Source of the DNA: Burkholderiaceae bacterium
GTDB lineage: Bacteria > Pseudomonadota > Gammaproteobacteria > Burkholderiales > Burkholderiaceae_B
Assembly (NCBI GenBank): GCA_021208885.1
Contig: JAJOJF010000047.1
Coordinates: 1-64,000 of the forward strand
Length of the DNA stretch: 64,000 bases
Reading direction: 5' to 3'
A model generated the notes under the pieces. That model was not told the DNA's origin. It did not search any database and was given only the letters and a program-made list of their open reading frames with translations. Of this stretch, positions 51,255 to 61,868 are shown piece by piece. The position numbers and the translations under genes are program-made. Positions within the stretch are counted from its first letter, which is position 1. Each line of letters opens with the position of its first letter.

Positions 51255-51332
51255 CTAGGCAACCGACCTTCCGCCAGCAAGGGGAGGAAAGCTAAAAAAA
51301 TAAAACCAGAAATAAGTTGCGTTCTTGACCAT
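51255..51332 (-). CDS. Putative aromatic leader peptide of aroG, MVKNATYFWFYFFSFPPLAGGRSVA
   Basis: 25-aa ORF with YFWFYFFSF run ending 26 nt before the terminator. Confidence 0.75.
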   Translation of the reverse strand: MVKNATYFWFYFFSFPPLAGGRSVA

Positions 51333-51441
51333 GGCGATGAATCTACCACAAATAGCCTGACATAAAGATTGCAAAAAGGCATAGACCCCACAATGTAGCG
51401 CATTTACAACAGCCGCACCAACTTCCAGCGAGATTGGCGAA

Positions 51442-52899
51442 TCAAGCCGTGCCACCCACCGTCAGGCCATCAATCCGGATGGTGGGCATGCCAACACCCA
51501 CCGGCACACTTTGGCCTTCTTTGCCGCAGGTTCCCACCCCACTATCTAGCTGCATGTCATTGCCAATCATGGATACACGCGTCAGCGCATCCGGACCATT
51601 CCCAATGAGCGTGGCACCCTTGACCGGATAAGTAATCTCGCCATTTTCTATCATGTAGGCCTCAGAGGCCGAGAAGACGAACTTGCCACTGGTGATATCA
51701 ACCTGCCCGCCCCCGAAATTCACCGCATACAAGCCTTTTTTGACAGACTTAACAATCTCTTTGGGGTCGTCCTGGCCAGCAAGCATGTAAGTGTTGGTCA
51801 TGCGCGGCATCGGCAAGTGCGCAAATGATTCGCGACGACCATTGCCCGTGGGAGCCACACCCATCAAGCGTGCGTTGGTTGTGTCTTGTAGGTACCCCTT
51901 CAGAATCCCGTCTTCAATCAATACATTGCGCTGAGTCGGATTGCCCTCGTCGTCAATGTTCAATGAGCCGCGACGCCCGCTAAGCGTGCCATCGTCGACA
52001 ACCGTCACGCCTTTGGACGCCACACGCTGGCCAATACGCCCGGCAAAGACACTTGAGCCTTTACGGTTGAAGTCCCCCTCTAGGCCGTGACCCACGGCTT
52101 CATGCAGCAAAATCCCGGGCCAGCCACAGCCAAGCACCACGGTCATCTCGCCAGCGGGTGCAGGCCGTGCCTCAAGGTTGACCATGGCCTCATGCACCGC
52201 CTGATCGACATACGACTGCAACACCTCGTCGGTGAAGTAGCCAAGCGTTGTGCGACCGCCGCCGCCAGAACGCCCTGTTTCACGTCGACCGTTGCGCTCG
52301 GCAATGACAGTTAACGACAAGCGCACCAAGGGTCTAATGTCGGCGCATTGACGCCCGTCACTGCCCACAACCATCACCACGTCATACTCCATGCCCAAAG
52401 ACGCCATCACCTGCACCACATGCGGGTCACGACGACGGGCCATCTTCTCTAGCCGTTCGAGCAAGCGGACTTTTTCATCGGCAGGCAGGCTGGCAACGGG
52501 ATCAAGGCCTTGGTAGAGATCATGCGCGCCAGCCACCGGCTTGCCAGTCGAGCCAATGCGGCGAATCTGGCCAGCACCAGCGATTTCGCGCACCGCACGC
52601 GCGGCATTCATGATGGCATCCGAAGACAAGGCATCCGAGTAGGCAAAAGCCGTTTTTTCACCGGCAACGGCACGCACACCGACGCCTTGTCCGATGGAGA
52701 AACTGCCAGTTTTGACAATGCCTTCTTCAAGACCCCAGCCTTCGCTTCGGGTGTATTGAAAATACAGATCGGCATAATCGATCTTGTGCTTAAAAATCTC
52801 GCCCATGGCCCGATCGAAATCGCGGTTGCCTAAACCCCAAGGATCTAGCAACAAATTCTGTGCAACATGCATGGGATGGGTATCAAGGACAGCACTCAT
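51442..52899 (-). CDS. tldD: Metalloprotease TldD
   Basis: GWPGILLHEAVGHGLEGDFNRKGSSVFAGRIGQRVAS (HExxxH-like); 485 aa. Confidence 0.95.
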   Translation of the reverse strand: MSAVLDTHPMHVAQNLLLDPWGLGNRDFDRAMGEIFKHKIDYADLYFQYTRSEGWGLEEGIVKTGSFSIGQGVGVRAVAGEKTAFAYSDALSSDAIMNAARAVREIAGAGQIRRIGSTGKPVAGAHDLYQGLDPVASLPADEKVRLLERLEKMARRRDPHVVQVMASLGMEYDVVMVVGSDGRQCADIRPLVRLSLTVIAERNGRRETGRSGGGGRTTLGYFTDEVLQSYVDQAVHEAMVNLEARPAPAGEMTVVLGCGWPGILLHEAVGHGLEGDFNRKGSSVFAGRIGQRVASKGVTVVDDGTLSGRRGSLNIDDEGNPTQRNVLIEDGILKGYLQDTTNARLMGVAPTGNGRRESFAHLPMPRMTNTYMLAGQDDPKEIVKSVKKGLYAVNFGGGQVDITSGKFVFSASEAYMIENGEITYPVKGATLIGNGPDALTRVSMIGNDMQLDSGVGTCGKEGQSVPVGVGMPTIRIDGLTVGGTA

Positions 52900-52980
52900 T
52901 CAATTTTCCTAGGACAAAGCTATTTAAAAATTTTTCAAGGCAAGTGCAGCGGACTGAACTTGCAACATACTCAAGTCGGT

Positions 52981-53787
52981 TCATAACACCCGGTTTTGCA
53001 GGGCGGGCAAAGAAGACCTCACCGAGCGAAGTTTGTCTCGTCTTACCTCACCTGATATCACGCCTTCACCAAGCTCTATCTCCGCCATGATCTCACCCCA
53101 AGGGTCTATCAGCATGGAATGCCCCCACGTGCGTCGTGCCCCGGGGTGCTCGCCACCTTGCGCTGCAGCCAGGACGTAGGCCTGATTCTCGATAGCGCGC
53201 GCCCTAAGCAGCGGCTCCCAGTGAGCACGTCCTGTTGTCTCGGTAAAGGCTGCGGGCACTACGATCAGGTCAACAGTGCCCAAGGCCCGATACAACTCGG
53301 GAAAACGCAAATCGTAGCAGGTAGAAAGGCCAACACGCCCAAATGGCATCTCTACCGTTCGGGTCTCCTGCCCGGCAACCACTGAGCGCGACTCGTTATA
53401 CCTCTCATTACCCTGGCTGAAATTAAAAAGGTGAATCTTGTCATAACGGGCAATCACTTTGCCGTCGGGTGAAAAAACCAACTGAGTATTAAAGACCTTG
53501 TCGTTTTGCCCCGATTTGATTGGCAATGTGCCACCAACAAGCCATACACCCGTTTCACGCGCCAAATTGGACAAAGCCGTTTGGATCGGCCCATCACCAT
53601 AATCTTCAGCGATCTCTTTTTTAGCCTCATCGCGGGGACTTAAAAGACAGAAATACTCTGGCAAAACAACGAGTTGTGCATTCTTGTCAGCGGCTTGCCT
53701 GATTCCATGAGATGCCCGCTCAATATTAAAACCGACATCATCCGTTGAAACCATTTGAACCGCTGCAACTAAAAAATGGTCAGCCAT
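52981..53787 (-). CDS. Carbon-nitrogen hydrolase (nitrilase family)
   Basis: LVVLPEYFCLLSPRDEAK; YDKIHLFNF; VGLSTCYDLRFPELYRAL (E-K-C triad). Confidence 0.92.
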   Translation of the reverse strand: MADHFLVAAVQMVSTDDVGFNIERASHGIRQAADKNAQLVVLPEYFCLLSPRDEAKKEIAEDYGDGPIQTALSNLARETGVWLVGGTLPIKSGQNDKVFNTQLVFSPDGKVIARYDKIHLFNFSQGNERYNESRSVVAGQETRTVEMPFGRVGLSTCYDLRFPELYRALGTVDLIVVPAAFTETTGRAHWEPLLRARAIENQAYVLAAAQGGEHPGARRTWGHSMLIDPWGEIMAEIELGEGVISGEVRRDKLRSVRSSLPALQNRVL

Positions 53788-54171
53788 AAAATCTCCTTAA
53801 TAATCTCCAATATGGCAGTTTGACAGCCGCTCTAACAATCACTTTGACTTACTCATGAAAATTAATGTTTATAATCTGACTCTGTCATCAGTTTAGATTT
53901 CATCAAACTGCAATAAACAAATTTTAGTTTTAAATCAGTCTGTTAGAGCAAAGCTGTCTGAAGGTTTTTTCATAATGCTGCAGTAGTGCGCCCATTGGTA
54001 TCAGACAGCGTTCATTCGCAGAGATCGTTATCGAATAGATCGATATATTTGTTTAGCAATCACAAGCTTCAGTTCGAGTGTGACTAATTCAGACCAATAA
54101 CAGCTAACCCAACCGGACTTGCCAAACCCACTTAATGGTTTTACTTGATTAAATAAAACAGGAAAACAATC

Positions 54172-54540
54172 ATGCCCCGTCAAAACTACGCAGCCCTGCA
54201 AGCCAAGATTGAAAAAGAGATCGAAAAACTCAAGAAACAGGCCCAGGCCCTACAAAACAAGAAGCGCCTACCCGTGATCCGCTCGATCATTAAATCAATG
54301 AAAGAGTATGACATTACGCCAGAAGAAATTACAGCAGCATTTGGCAAACGTGGCGCCAGCAAAACCGCCGCCCCTAAAACCACATCCGGCAAACGGGGAC
54401 CTCGCGGCCCGGTTCCCATTAAATATCGTCATCCCGAGACTGGTGACACGTGGACGGGCCGTGGCAAGGCCCCCCGCTGGGTGACTGACGCCGAGGCCAC
54501 CGGCCGCAAGCGCGAGGAGTTTCTGGTGCAATCGACTTAA
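54172..54540 (+). CDS. H-NS family nucleoid-associated protein
   Basis: N-terminal coiled coil; YRHPETGDTWTGRGKAPRWVTDAEATG H-NS DNA-binding motif. Confidence 0.94.
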   Translation: MPRQNYAALQAKIEKEIEKLKKQAQALQNKKRLPVIRSIIKSMKEYDITPEEITAAFGKRGASKTAAPKTTSGKRGPRGPVPIKYRHPETGDTWTGRGKAPRWVTDAEATGRKREEFLVQST

Positions 54541-54561
54541 GCCAGTCGGTTCAATTTCGAC

Positions 54562-54598
54562 AACGGCAGCGCTCTTTTGGGGGGCGCTGCCGTTTTGT
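54562..54598 (+). terminator. Intrinsic terminator downstream of the hns-like gene
   Basis: AACGGCAGCGC..GCGCTGCCGTT followed by TTGTTC. Confidence 0.75.
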
Positions 54599-54660
54599 TC
54601 TTGGCTCGGACTAAAATCGGTGAAATATTTTGATTCTCACGAATAAACCGCCGCCGACTC

Positions 54661-57357
54661 ATGACTGTTTACCGCAACGACTACCAGCCCTTTGCTTATC
54701 AAATCCCGACCGTCTCGCTAACCTTTGATCTAAACCCCGAGGCCACCCGAGTGACTTCTGTCTTGTCGGTAATCCGAGCTGACAGCGCGGCGGCCAACAC
54801 CCCGCTCCAACTCAATGGCGAAGACATCGCCTTTGTCAGTCTGAAGATCAATGGTCAAGCTTGTGCGCCTGAGAGCTACGTGCTCGATGACAATGGTTTG
54901 ACAATACTGGACTTGCCCTCAAAGTGCGAAATCGAGATCGTGTGCCTAAACCACCCTGCACGCAACTCCAGCCTGATGGGGCTATATGTTTCGGGCCAAA
55001 GTCTGTTTACTCAGTGTGAAGCAGAAGGGTTTCGGCGGATCACTTATTTCGCTGATCGTCCAGATGTGATGTCCACTTACAGCGTCACGCTTAGAGGCAA
55101 TCGCAATCAATACCCTGTGTTGCTGTCAAACGGTAATCTGGTCGGAGAAACCAAGCTCGACGATGGGCGCCATGAATGCCGCTGGCACGATCCATTCCCC
55201 AAGCCCTGTTATCTGTTTGCGCTCGTTGCTGGGACATTTGATTTGCGTGAGCAGCAAACCTACACCCGTTCAGGCAAACCCGTCACACTGCAGATCTATA
55301 GTGACCCGGGCACGTATGACCGCACCGAGTGGGCCATGCAATCGCTTGAGCGCTCAGTTCAGTGGGATGAGCGCCGCTTCGGTCTTGAGCTCGATCTTGA
55401 CCGCTTCATGATTGTGGCTGCACGCGATTTCAACATGGGCGCCATGGAGAACAAGGGCCTGAACATTTTTAATGCAGCTTATGTATTGGCTGATCCTGAA
55501 ACAGCAACCGATGCCAACTATCAAGCGATCGAGGCCGTTATTGGCCACGAGTACTTCCACAACTGGACTGGTAACCGCGTGACATGCCGTGACTGGTTTC
55601 AGCTAAGCCTCAAAGAAGGCCTGACGGTGTTTCGCGATCAGGAATTTACCGCAGACATGCTTGCTGAAGGGCTTGACGAGGTTGCTGCCGCGAGCGCGCG
55701 TGCAGTCAAACGCATTGATGATGTCATCATGCTTAGAGCAGCCCAGTTCCCGGAAGATGCTGGACCCATGGCACACCCCATTCGGCCCGAAAGCTTTGAA
55801 GAAATCAGCAACTTCTACACCGCAACCGTTTATGAGAAAGGCGCTGAAGTCATTCGCATGATGCATACGCTGCTAGGTGAAGACACTTTCCAGCAGGGCA
55901 TGCGAGAGTACTTTCGTCGCCATGATGGTCAGGCAGTTACCTGCGATGACTACGTCGCTTCGCTCGAATGGGCGTTGCAGCAGCGCGATCCACATCGCAA
56001 CTTACAAGTGTTTCGTCGATGGTACAGCCAGGCTGGCACGCCCTGCGTGCACGTAACCGTTGAAAGCCAATCTGACGGCGTGCGCCTGAGCTTGACACAA
56101 GAATGCGCGGTCGTCGGTGTCGAGAAATCCAGTGGCCTTACCAAACAGCCGTTTCACATCCCTCTTAGAATTGGTGCCATTGGCCAGGATGGGCAATCAC
56201 GGCAGCTGACGGTCTGTGCTGAAGACGAAGGCAAAAGCCTGTCAGGCGAGTCAGTGCTCTTAGAGTTAACCGAGCATCGCCAAAGCTGGATGATCAAAGG
56301 CCTTTTGGCCGACGACATTCTGTCGCTTAACCGCGGCTTTAGCGCACCGGTCGAACTCGATTACGAGTACCGCAACGAGGATTTAGCAACCTTGGCCCAA
56401 CACGACCCGGATGCCTGGGCGCGCTGGGAAGCGATGCAGATGCTCTTGACCCGCTATCTGCTGGGCAAAGCACAATCATCAACGCAAGCTGCAGATGATG
56501 CCCGTTTGCTTCAGATGATTATTGAGGTTGGCAAAGCAACACTTGCTGACACTGCCCTGGATGCCGCTTATGTCACACGACTGTTGAGCCTGCCATCTGA
56601 CAAATATCTGCTGCAGCAAATGCAGGCCATGGATCCATTGTCTCTGGCACGTGCCAAGCATGACCTTGAGACCACACTCGGTGACAGACTGGCCGACATC
56701 CTGACCGAATGTGTCAATCAATGCCCTGCAACGATCGAATTTGATGCATCGCCTGAGGCTGCGGGCAAGCGAGCACTGCGAAATCTGGCTCTGAGCTGGC
56801 TCAGTCTGGCGGGCTCAGACCACGCCAAGGCAATGGCTGCCTCGCAATACGATGCCGCACACAACATGACTGATCGCATGGGTGCACTGCGCGCGTTGCT
56901 GCTGCACCCTCACCGTGACGACCGGGTTGATGCCGCACTCGCCCACTTCTATGACCGCTTCCAGGACGACCCGTTAGTCGTTGACAAATGGTTTGCCATT
57001 CAGGCAACGGCACCAACCACGACGCTGCAAACGGTGGCGCATTTGCTCGGGCACCCGGCATTTGTCTACCGCAACCCGAACCGGTTACGCGCACTGGTGT
57101 TTCAGTTTTGCCTGAACAATCCACTCGGATTCCATGTCGCTGACGGCAGTGGCTATCGCTTCTGGGCCGAGCAAGTTAAACGCATCGATGAGGCCAATCC
57201 AGAGGTGGCTGCGCGTCTGGCGCGTGCACTCGATCATTGGACCCATCACGTCGAGCCTTTGAAGTCACAGATGCGTGCTGCCTTGCAGTCGGTTGCTGAT
57301 GCCACCAAACTGTCTGGCAACACCCGAGAAATCGTGACCAAGGCGCTAACACTCTAA
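54661..57357 (+). CDS. pepN: Aminopeptidase N
   Basis: [49 protein letters not shown]. Confidence 0.97.
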   Translation: MTVYRNDYQPFAYQIPTVSLTFDLNPEATRVTSVLSVIRADSAAANTPLQLNGEDIAFVSLKINGQACAPESYVLDDNGLTILDLPSKCEIEIVCLNHPARNSSLMGLYVSGQSLFTQCEAEGFRRITYFADRPDVMSTYSVTLRGNRNQYPVLLSNGNLVGETKLDDGRHECRWHDPFPKPCYLFALVAGTFDLREQQTYTRSGKPVTLQIYSDPGTYDRTEWAMQSLERSVQWDERRFGLELDLDRFMIVAARDFNMGAMENKGLNIFNAAYVLADPETATDANYQAIEAVIGHEYFHNWTGNRVTCRDWFQLSLKEGLTVFRDQEFTADMLAEGLDEVAAASARAVKRIDDVIMLRAAQFPEDAGPMAHPIRPESFEEISNFYTATVYEKGAEVIRMMHTLLGEDTFQQGMREYFRRHDGQAVTCDDYVASLEWALQQRDPHRNLQVFRRWYSQAGTPCVHVTVESQSDGVRLSLTQECAVVGVEKSSGLTKQPFHIPLRIGAIGQDGQSRQLTVCAEDEGKSLSGESVLLELTEHRQSWMIKGLLADDILSLNRGFSAPVELDYEYRNEDLATLAQHDPDAWARWEAMQMLLTRYLLGKAQSSTQAADDARLLQMIIEVGKATLADTALDAAYVTRLLSLPSDKYLLQQMQAMDPLSLARAKHDLETTLGDRLADILTECVNQCPATIEFDASPEAAGKRALRNLALSWLSLAGSDHAKAMAASQYDAAHNMTDRMGALRALLLHPHRDDRVDAALAHFYDRFQDDPLVVDKWFAIQATAPTTTLQTVAHLLGHPAFVYRNPNRLRALVFQFCLNNPLGFHVADGSGYRFWAEQVKRIDEANPEVAARLARALDHWTHHVEPLKSQMRAALQSVADATKLSGNTREIVTKALTL

Positions 57358-57389
57358 CCTTTTTCAGTCTTTCTCCAAGCGAGCCAATC

Positions 57390-58415
57390 ATGTCCAAAAA
57401 ACGCACATCGTTAACTCAATATCTGGTCGAGAAGCAACGCACCGACAAGGCCCTGCCCGCCGAGCTGCGCCTACTCATAGAGATTGTCTCCCGGGCCTGC
57501 AAAACCATCAGCCATTCGGTCAGCAAAGGTGCGCTTGGTGGTGTGCTTGGCAGCCTTGACCAAGAGAACGTTCAGGGCGAGGTTCAGAAAAAACTCGATG
57601 TGATTGCCAACGAGGTTTTGCTTGAGGCTAATGAATGGGGTGGACATCTGGCCGCCATGGCTTCTGAGGAAATGGAAAAAATCCACCTGATTCCCAATCG
57701 CTATCCCAAAGGTGAATACCTGCTGATGTATGACCCACTCGATGGCTCATCGAACATTGACGTCAACGTCTCGATCGGCACCATCTTTTCGGTCTTGCAA
57801 GCGCCACCGAGTGCATCTGGACGAGACATCACAGAAGAAGATTTTTTACAGCCTGGCGTCACGCAAGTCGCAGCCGGCTATGCGATTTATGGCCCACAAA
57901 CCATGCTCGTGCTCACTGTCGGTGAAGGCGTGGTTGGTTTTACGCTGGATCGCGAAATGGGATCATGGGTGTTGACCCACGAAAACATGCAAATCCCTGA
58001 AGACACACAGGAATTTGCCATCAATATGTCCAACGTGCGCCACTGGGCACCACCCATGAAACGTTATATCGATGAATGCTTGGCCGGCAAGGATGGCCCT
58101 CGCGGCAAGAACTTCAACATGCGATGGATTGCCTCGATGGTTGCTGACGTGCATCGCCTCATCATGCGCGGCGGCATCTTCATGTACCCGTGGGATTCAC
58201 GTGAACCAAACAAGCCCGGCAAGCTGCGACTGATGTACGAGGCCAACCCAATGAGCATGCTGGTTGAACAAGCCGGTGGCATGGCCACCGATGGCCGTCG
58301 CCGGATTCTGGACATTGAGCCCAAGGGCATGCATGAGCGCGTAAGCGTCGTGCTCGGCTCAAAAAACGAGGTCGCCCGCGTGACGCAATACCATCTTGAG
58401 GCCGATCAGGCGTGA
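57390..58415 (+). CDS. fbp: Fructose-1,6-bisphosphatase class I
   Basis: [51 protein letters not shown]. Confidence 0.96.
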   Translation: MSKKRTSLTQYLVEKQRTDKALPAELRLLIEIVSRACKTISHSVSKGALGGVLGSLDQENVQGEVQKKLDVIANEVLLEANEWGGHLAAMASEEMEKIHLIPNRYPKGEYLLMYDPLDGSSNIDVNVSIGTIFSVLQAPPSASGRDITEEDFLQPGVTQVAAGYAIYGPQTMLVLTVGEGVVGFTLDREMGSWVLTHENMQIPEDTQEFAINMSNVRHWAPPMKRYIDECLAGKDGPRGKNFNMRWIASMVADVHRLIMRGGIFMYPWDSREPNKPGKLRLMYEANPMSMLVEQAGGMATDGRRRILDIEPKGMHERVSVVLGSKNEVARVTQYHLEADQA

Positions 58416-58475
58416 TCGAAGGCTTGATCTAACGACTGGTCCAAGGCCTGTACCAAGGTCAGCCGACTACCATCA

Positions 58476-58507
58476 CCATAAGGGCCTGTATTAACAGGCC
58501 CTTATGG
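58476..58507. terminator. Bidirectional terminator between convergent fbp and qor
   Basis: CCATAAGGGCCTGT-ATTA-ACAGGCCCTTATGG. Confidence 0.82.
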
Positions 58508-58571
58508 TTTCATACAGCGATACAAACTCACTCAATGCATTGATTTCATGAGTAGTGCATTGAAGTTTTGC

Positions 58572-59558
58572 TTACTCAAACACAAACACCGATGCGCCGG
58601 TGGTCTTGCGTTCTTTCAAAGCAATCTGTGCCGCGGCAGCTTGATCGAGCGTGTAACGCTGATCGATTTGCATCTTGATTTTCTTGGCCAACACCAATTC
58701 AAAGAGCTCATCAGCAGCGGCTTGCATCTTCTCTGGCGTAGGCACGTGGGCCGCGAGCGTCGGGCGAGTCACGTAAAGCGAGCCCTTGGCCGCGAGAATA
58801 CCCAAATTCACGCCATCCACAGCACCCGAAGCATTCCCGAAACTGACCATCAAGCCACGTGGCTGCAGGCAGTCTAGCGAGGTCTCCCAAGTGTCTTTGC
58901 CCACACCGTCATAGACCACAGGCACTTTCTTGCCTTTGGTCAACTCCATGACGCGTTCAACCACATTCTCATTGCTGTAGTTGATCATCTGCCAGGCGCC
59001 ATGCTTTTTAGCCAATGCCACTTTCTCAGGTGTGGAGGCCGTGCCGATGAGTTTGACGCCAAGCGCCTTGGCCCACTGGCAAGCGATCAGACCCACGCCA
59101 CCGGCAGCGGCATGAAACAGAATCGTCTCACCGCCCTGCAGGCGATAGGTCTGGCGAAACAGGTATTGAACAGTCAGGCCCTTTAGCATCATGGCTGCGG
59201 CGTCTTCAAATGAGATGCCTTTGGGCAGTTGAACGACCTGACCGGCTGGCACGTTACGAACCTCGGCGTATGCACCAATCGGGCTTTGGCCGTAGGCCAC
59301 GCGATCGCCTACTTTAAAGCGCTTGACCGCCTTGCCCACGGCAATCACTTCGCCAGCCCCTTCAAAACCCAAGCCGTGAGGCAACGGCGATTTGTAGAGC
59401 CCAGTACGGAAGTAGATATCGATGAAATTCAGGCCCACGGCGCGCTGACGGATCGTGATCTCGTTGTCTGCTGGCGCTGGCACCTCGATTTCGACCAACT
59501 GCAGGACCTCTGGTCCACCGTGCTGCTCAATGCGGATAGCTTTTGTGAGGGTACTCAT
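58572..59558 (-). CDS. qor: Quinone oxidoreductase (zinc-independent MDR family)
   Basis: KAIRIEQHGGPEVLQLVEIEVPAP; ILFHAAAGGVGLIACQWAKALGVKLIGTAS; start at 59558. Confidence 0.92.
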   Translation of the reverse strand: MSTLTKAIRIEQHGGPEVLQLVEIEVPAPADNEITIRQRAVGLNFIDIYFRTGLYKSPLPHGLGFEGAGEVIAVGKAVKRFKVGDRVAYGQSPIGAYAEVRNVPAGQVVQLPKGISFEDAAAMMLKGLTVQYLFRQTYRLQGGETILFHAAAGGVGLIACQWAKALGVKLIGTASTPEKVALAKKHGAWQMINYSNENVVERVMELTKGKKVPVVYDGVGKDTWETSLDCLQPRGLMVSFGNASGAVDGVNLGILAAKGSLYVTRPTLAAHVPTPEKMQAAADELFELVLAKKIKMQIDQRYTLDQAAAAQIALKERKTTGASVFVFE

Positions 59559-59715
59559 GGTGCTCCCTATCTTGTTGTATGTGGTTGTAAAAACAACTGC
59601 ACCAAGGGCCAACCCGAGCCTAAATCGGGACTCGTAACCAGCAATTGGTGCTTGACGGATAGTGTATCTCGAGGCGGGCTAAAATGATGGTTTTTTAGTC
59701 AACGGACACAGCGAC

Positions 59716-60447
59716 ATGGCAGGTCACAGCAAATGGGCAAACATCCAGCACCGCAAAGGTCGTCAAGACGCCAAGCGCGGCAAGCTTTGGACCAAAATCA
59801 TCCGTGAGATCACGGTGGCGGCTCGTGCCGGCGGCCCGGACCCCGAGTCCAATCCGCGCCTGCGTCTGGCCTGGGACAAGGCCACCGCGGCTAACATGCC
59901 CAAGGACAATATCCAGCGCGCGATTGCCCGAGGCGCTGGCACAGGCGATGGTGACAACTACGATGAGATTCGCTACGAGGGCTATGGCATCAATGGGGCA
60001 GCCGTGATAGTGGACTGCATGACCGATAACCGAACCCGAACCGTGGCTGACGTTCGACATGCGTTTTCCAAGCATGGTGGCAACCTGGGGCAAGACGGCT
60101 GTGTGGCTTTTATGTTTCGCCATGTCGGGCAGTTCCTGTTCGCACCAGGCACTTCCGAAGACACCGTCATGGAAGCAGCGCTTGATGCAGGTGCCGATGA
60201 TGTCGCAACCGATGAGGAAGGGGTGGTTGAAGTGATTTGTGAGCCTGGTAAATTCGGTGAAGTCAAGGCAGCCCTTGAGGCCAAGGGCTTAACGGCCGAG
60301 ATGGCAGACGTCATCATGAAACCAGAAAACGAAGTGGCGCTTGCCGGCGAAGACGCCACCAAAATGCAAAAGCTGCTTGACGCGCTCGAGTCGCTAGACG
60401 ACGTGCAGGAGGTCTACACCAATGCTGTGCTTGCAGCCGATGAATAA
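59716..60447 (+). CDS. yebC: YebC/PmpR-family regulator
   Basis: [37 protein letters not shown]. Confidence 0.96.
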   Translation: MAGHSKWANIQHRKGRQDAKRGKLWTKIIREITVAARAGGPDPESNPRLRLAWDKATAANMPKDNIQRAIARGAGTGDGDNYDEIRYEGYGINGAAVIVDCMTDNRTRTVADVRHAFSKHGGNLGQDGCVAFMFRHVGQFLFAPGTSEDTVMEAALDAGADDVATDEEGVVEVICEPGKFGEVKAALEAKGLTAEMADVIMKPENEVALAGEDATKMQKLLDALESLDDVQEVYTNAVLAADE

Positions 60448-60545
60448 AGCGCTCACATTGCTGTTCTGAGTCTGCGTTTTGTGATTCAACGCCACCAGAC
60501 TAAAACCGCTTCTTCAATATTGATGACCAACAAGGAACACAACCC

Positions 60546-61835
60546 ATGCGCAAACTGCTAGTCATCGGCTCAGGTGGTCGTGAACACGCGCTTACTTGGG
60601 CGTTGCTGCACTCAGCCAAGGTTACCCACGTATACGTGGCACCAGGCAACGGTGGCACGGCCACCATGGATCACGTCACCAACGTAGCCATATCGGACCC
60701 CGCCGAACTCGCCAAGTTTGCCCAGGACAATGACATCTACCTCACGGTCGTGGGACCAGAAGCGCCGTTAGCTGCCGGTGTGGTTGATGTGTTTCAGGCG
60801 CGGGGCTTGCGCATTTTTGGGCCTACGCAAGCATGTGCGCAGCTTGAGAGCTCCAAGGACTACGCCAAGGCCTTTATGCAGCGTCACGGCATCCCAACGG
60901 CTGCTTACTCAACCTTTACCGACCCGGCACAAGCCCACGCTTACATTGATCAGCACGGCGCACCCATTGTGATCAAAGCCGATGGCTTGGCTGCTGGGAA
61001 AGGCGTGGTGGTAGCCGCCACCCTAGCGGAGGCCCACGCCGCAGTTGACAGCATGCTCGGTGATGGCAGCTTGGGCGCAGCCGGTGCGCGCGTGGTGATC
61101 GAGGCCTGTCTCTTGGGTGAAGAGGCGAGCTTCATCGTCATGGCCGATGGCAAACATATCCTCGCGCTTGCCAGCAGCCAGGACCACAAACGCTTGGGCG
61201 ATGGCGACCAAGGCCCCAACACTGGCGGCATGGGTGCATACTCGCCAGCACCAGTGGTCAGCCCAACCATCCACGAACGCATCATGCGAGAAGTCATTGA
61301 GCCCACGATTGCTGGCATGGCTGCCGATGGCCTGCCCTACACGGGCTTTTTGTACGCCGGCGTCATGATTGGCGACGGCACGGATGACACCCGATCAATC
61401 AACGTGCTGGAGTTCAATTGCCGCATGGGTGACCCCGAAACTCAGCCCATTTTGATGCGACTGAAGTCCGATTTGCTTGACGCACTCGATGCCGCGGTCG
61501 ATGGCAAGCTAGATCAAGTCAAGCTCGATTGGGATCCGCGCACAGCCTTAGGCGTGGTGATGGCTAGCGCCGGCTATCCGGCCAAAGCCCGAACGGGTGA
61601 TGTGATCACCGACACCGGCACAGGCACAGACAACAAAGACGCCGTGGTGTTTCACGCCGGCACGACATTGACGGACCATCAACTCCTCACCTCTGGTGGA
61701 CGGGTACTTTGCGTCACTGCCATGGGTGACACAGTTGAACGCGCCCGACAAAACGCCTACGCCAGACTTAAACAGATCAAGTTTGACGGCGCCCAATACC
61801 GCACCGATATCGCCTGGCGAGCATTAAAGCGCTGA
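60546..61835 (+). CDS. purD: Phosphoribosylamine-glycine ligase
   Basis: KLLVIGSGGREHALTWAL; GNGGTAT; NTGGMGAYSPAPVVSP. Confidence 0.97.
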   Translation: MRKLLVIGSGGREHALTWALLHSAKVTHVYVAPGNGGTATMDHVTNVAISDPAELAKFAQDNDIYLTVVGPEAPLAAGVVDVFQARGLRIFGPTQACAQLESSKDYAKAFMQRHGIPTAAYSTFTDPAQAHAYIDQHGAPIVIKADGLAAGKGVVVAATLAEAHAAVDSMLGDGSLGAAGARVVIEACLLGEEASFIVMADGKHILALASSQDHKRLGDGDQGPNTGGMGAYSPAPVVSPTIHERIMREVIEPTIAGMAADGLPYTGFLYAGVMIGDGTDDTRSINVLEFNCRMGDPETQPILMRLKSDLLDALDAAVDGKLDQVKLDWDPRTALGVVMASAGYPAKARTGDVITDTGTGTDNKDAVVFHAGTTLTDHQLLTSGGRVLCVTAMGDTVERARQNAYARLKQIKFDGAQYRTDIAWRALKR

Positions 61836-61868
61836 TGATCAGATGACCTGCTACTTGATAACGCGACC

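Noticed and set aside
51255-51455. 66-aa ORF as a conventional protein gene (MARLDSPISLEV...)
   Set aside because: The upstream part looks like read-through of an open frame; the internal ATG at 51332 giving a 25-aa aromatic leader fits the adjacent terminator much better.
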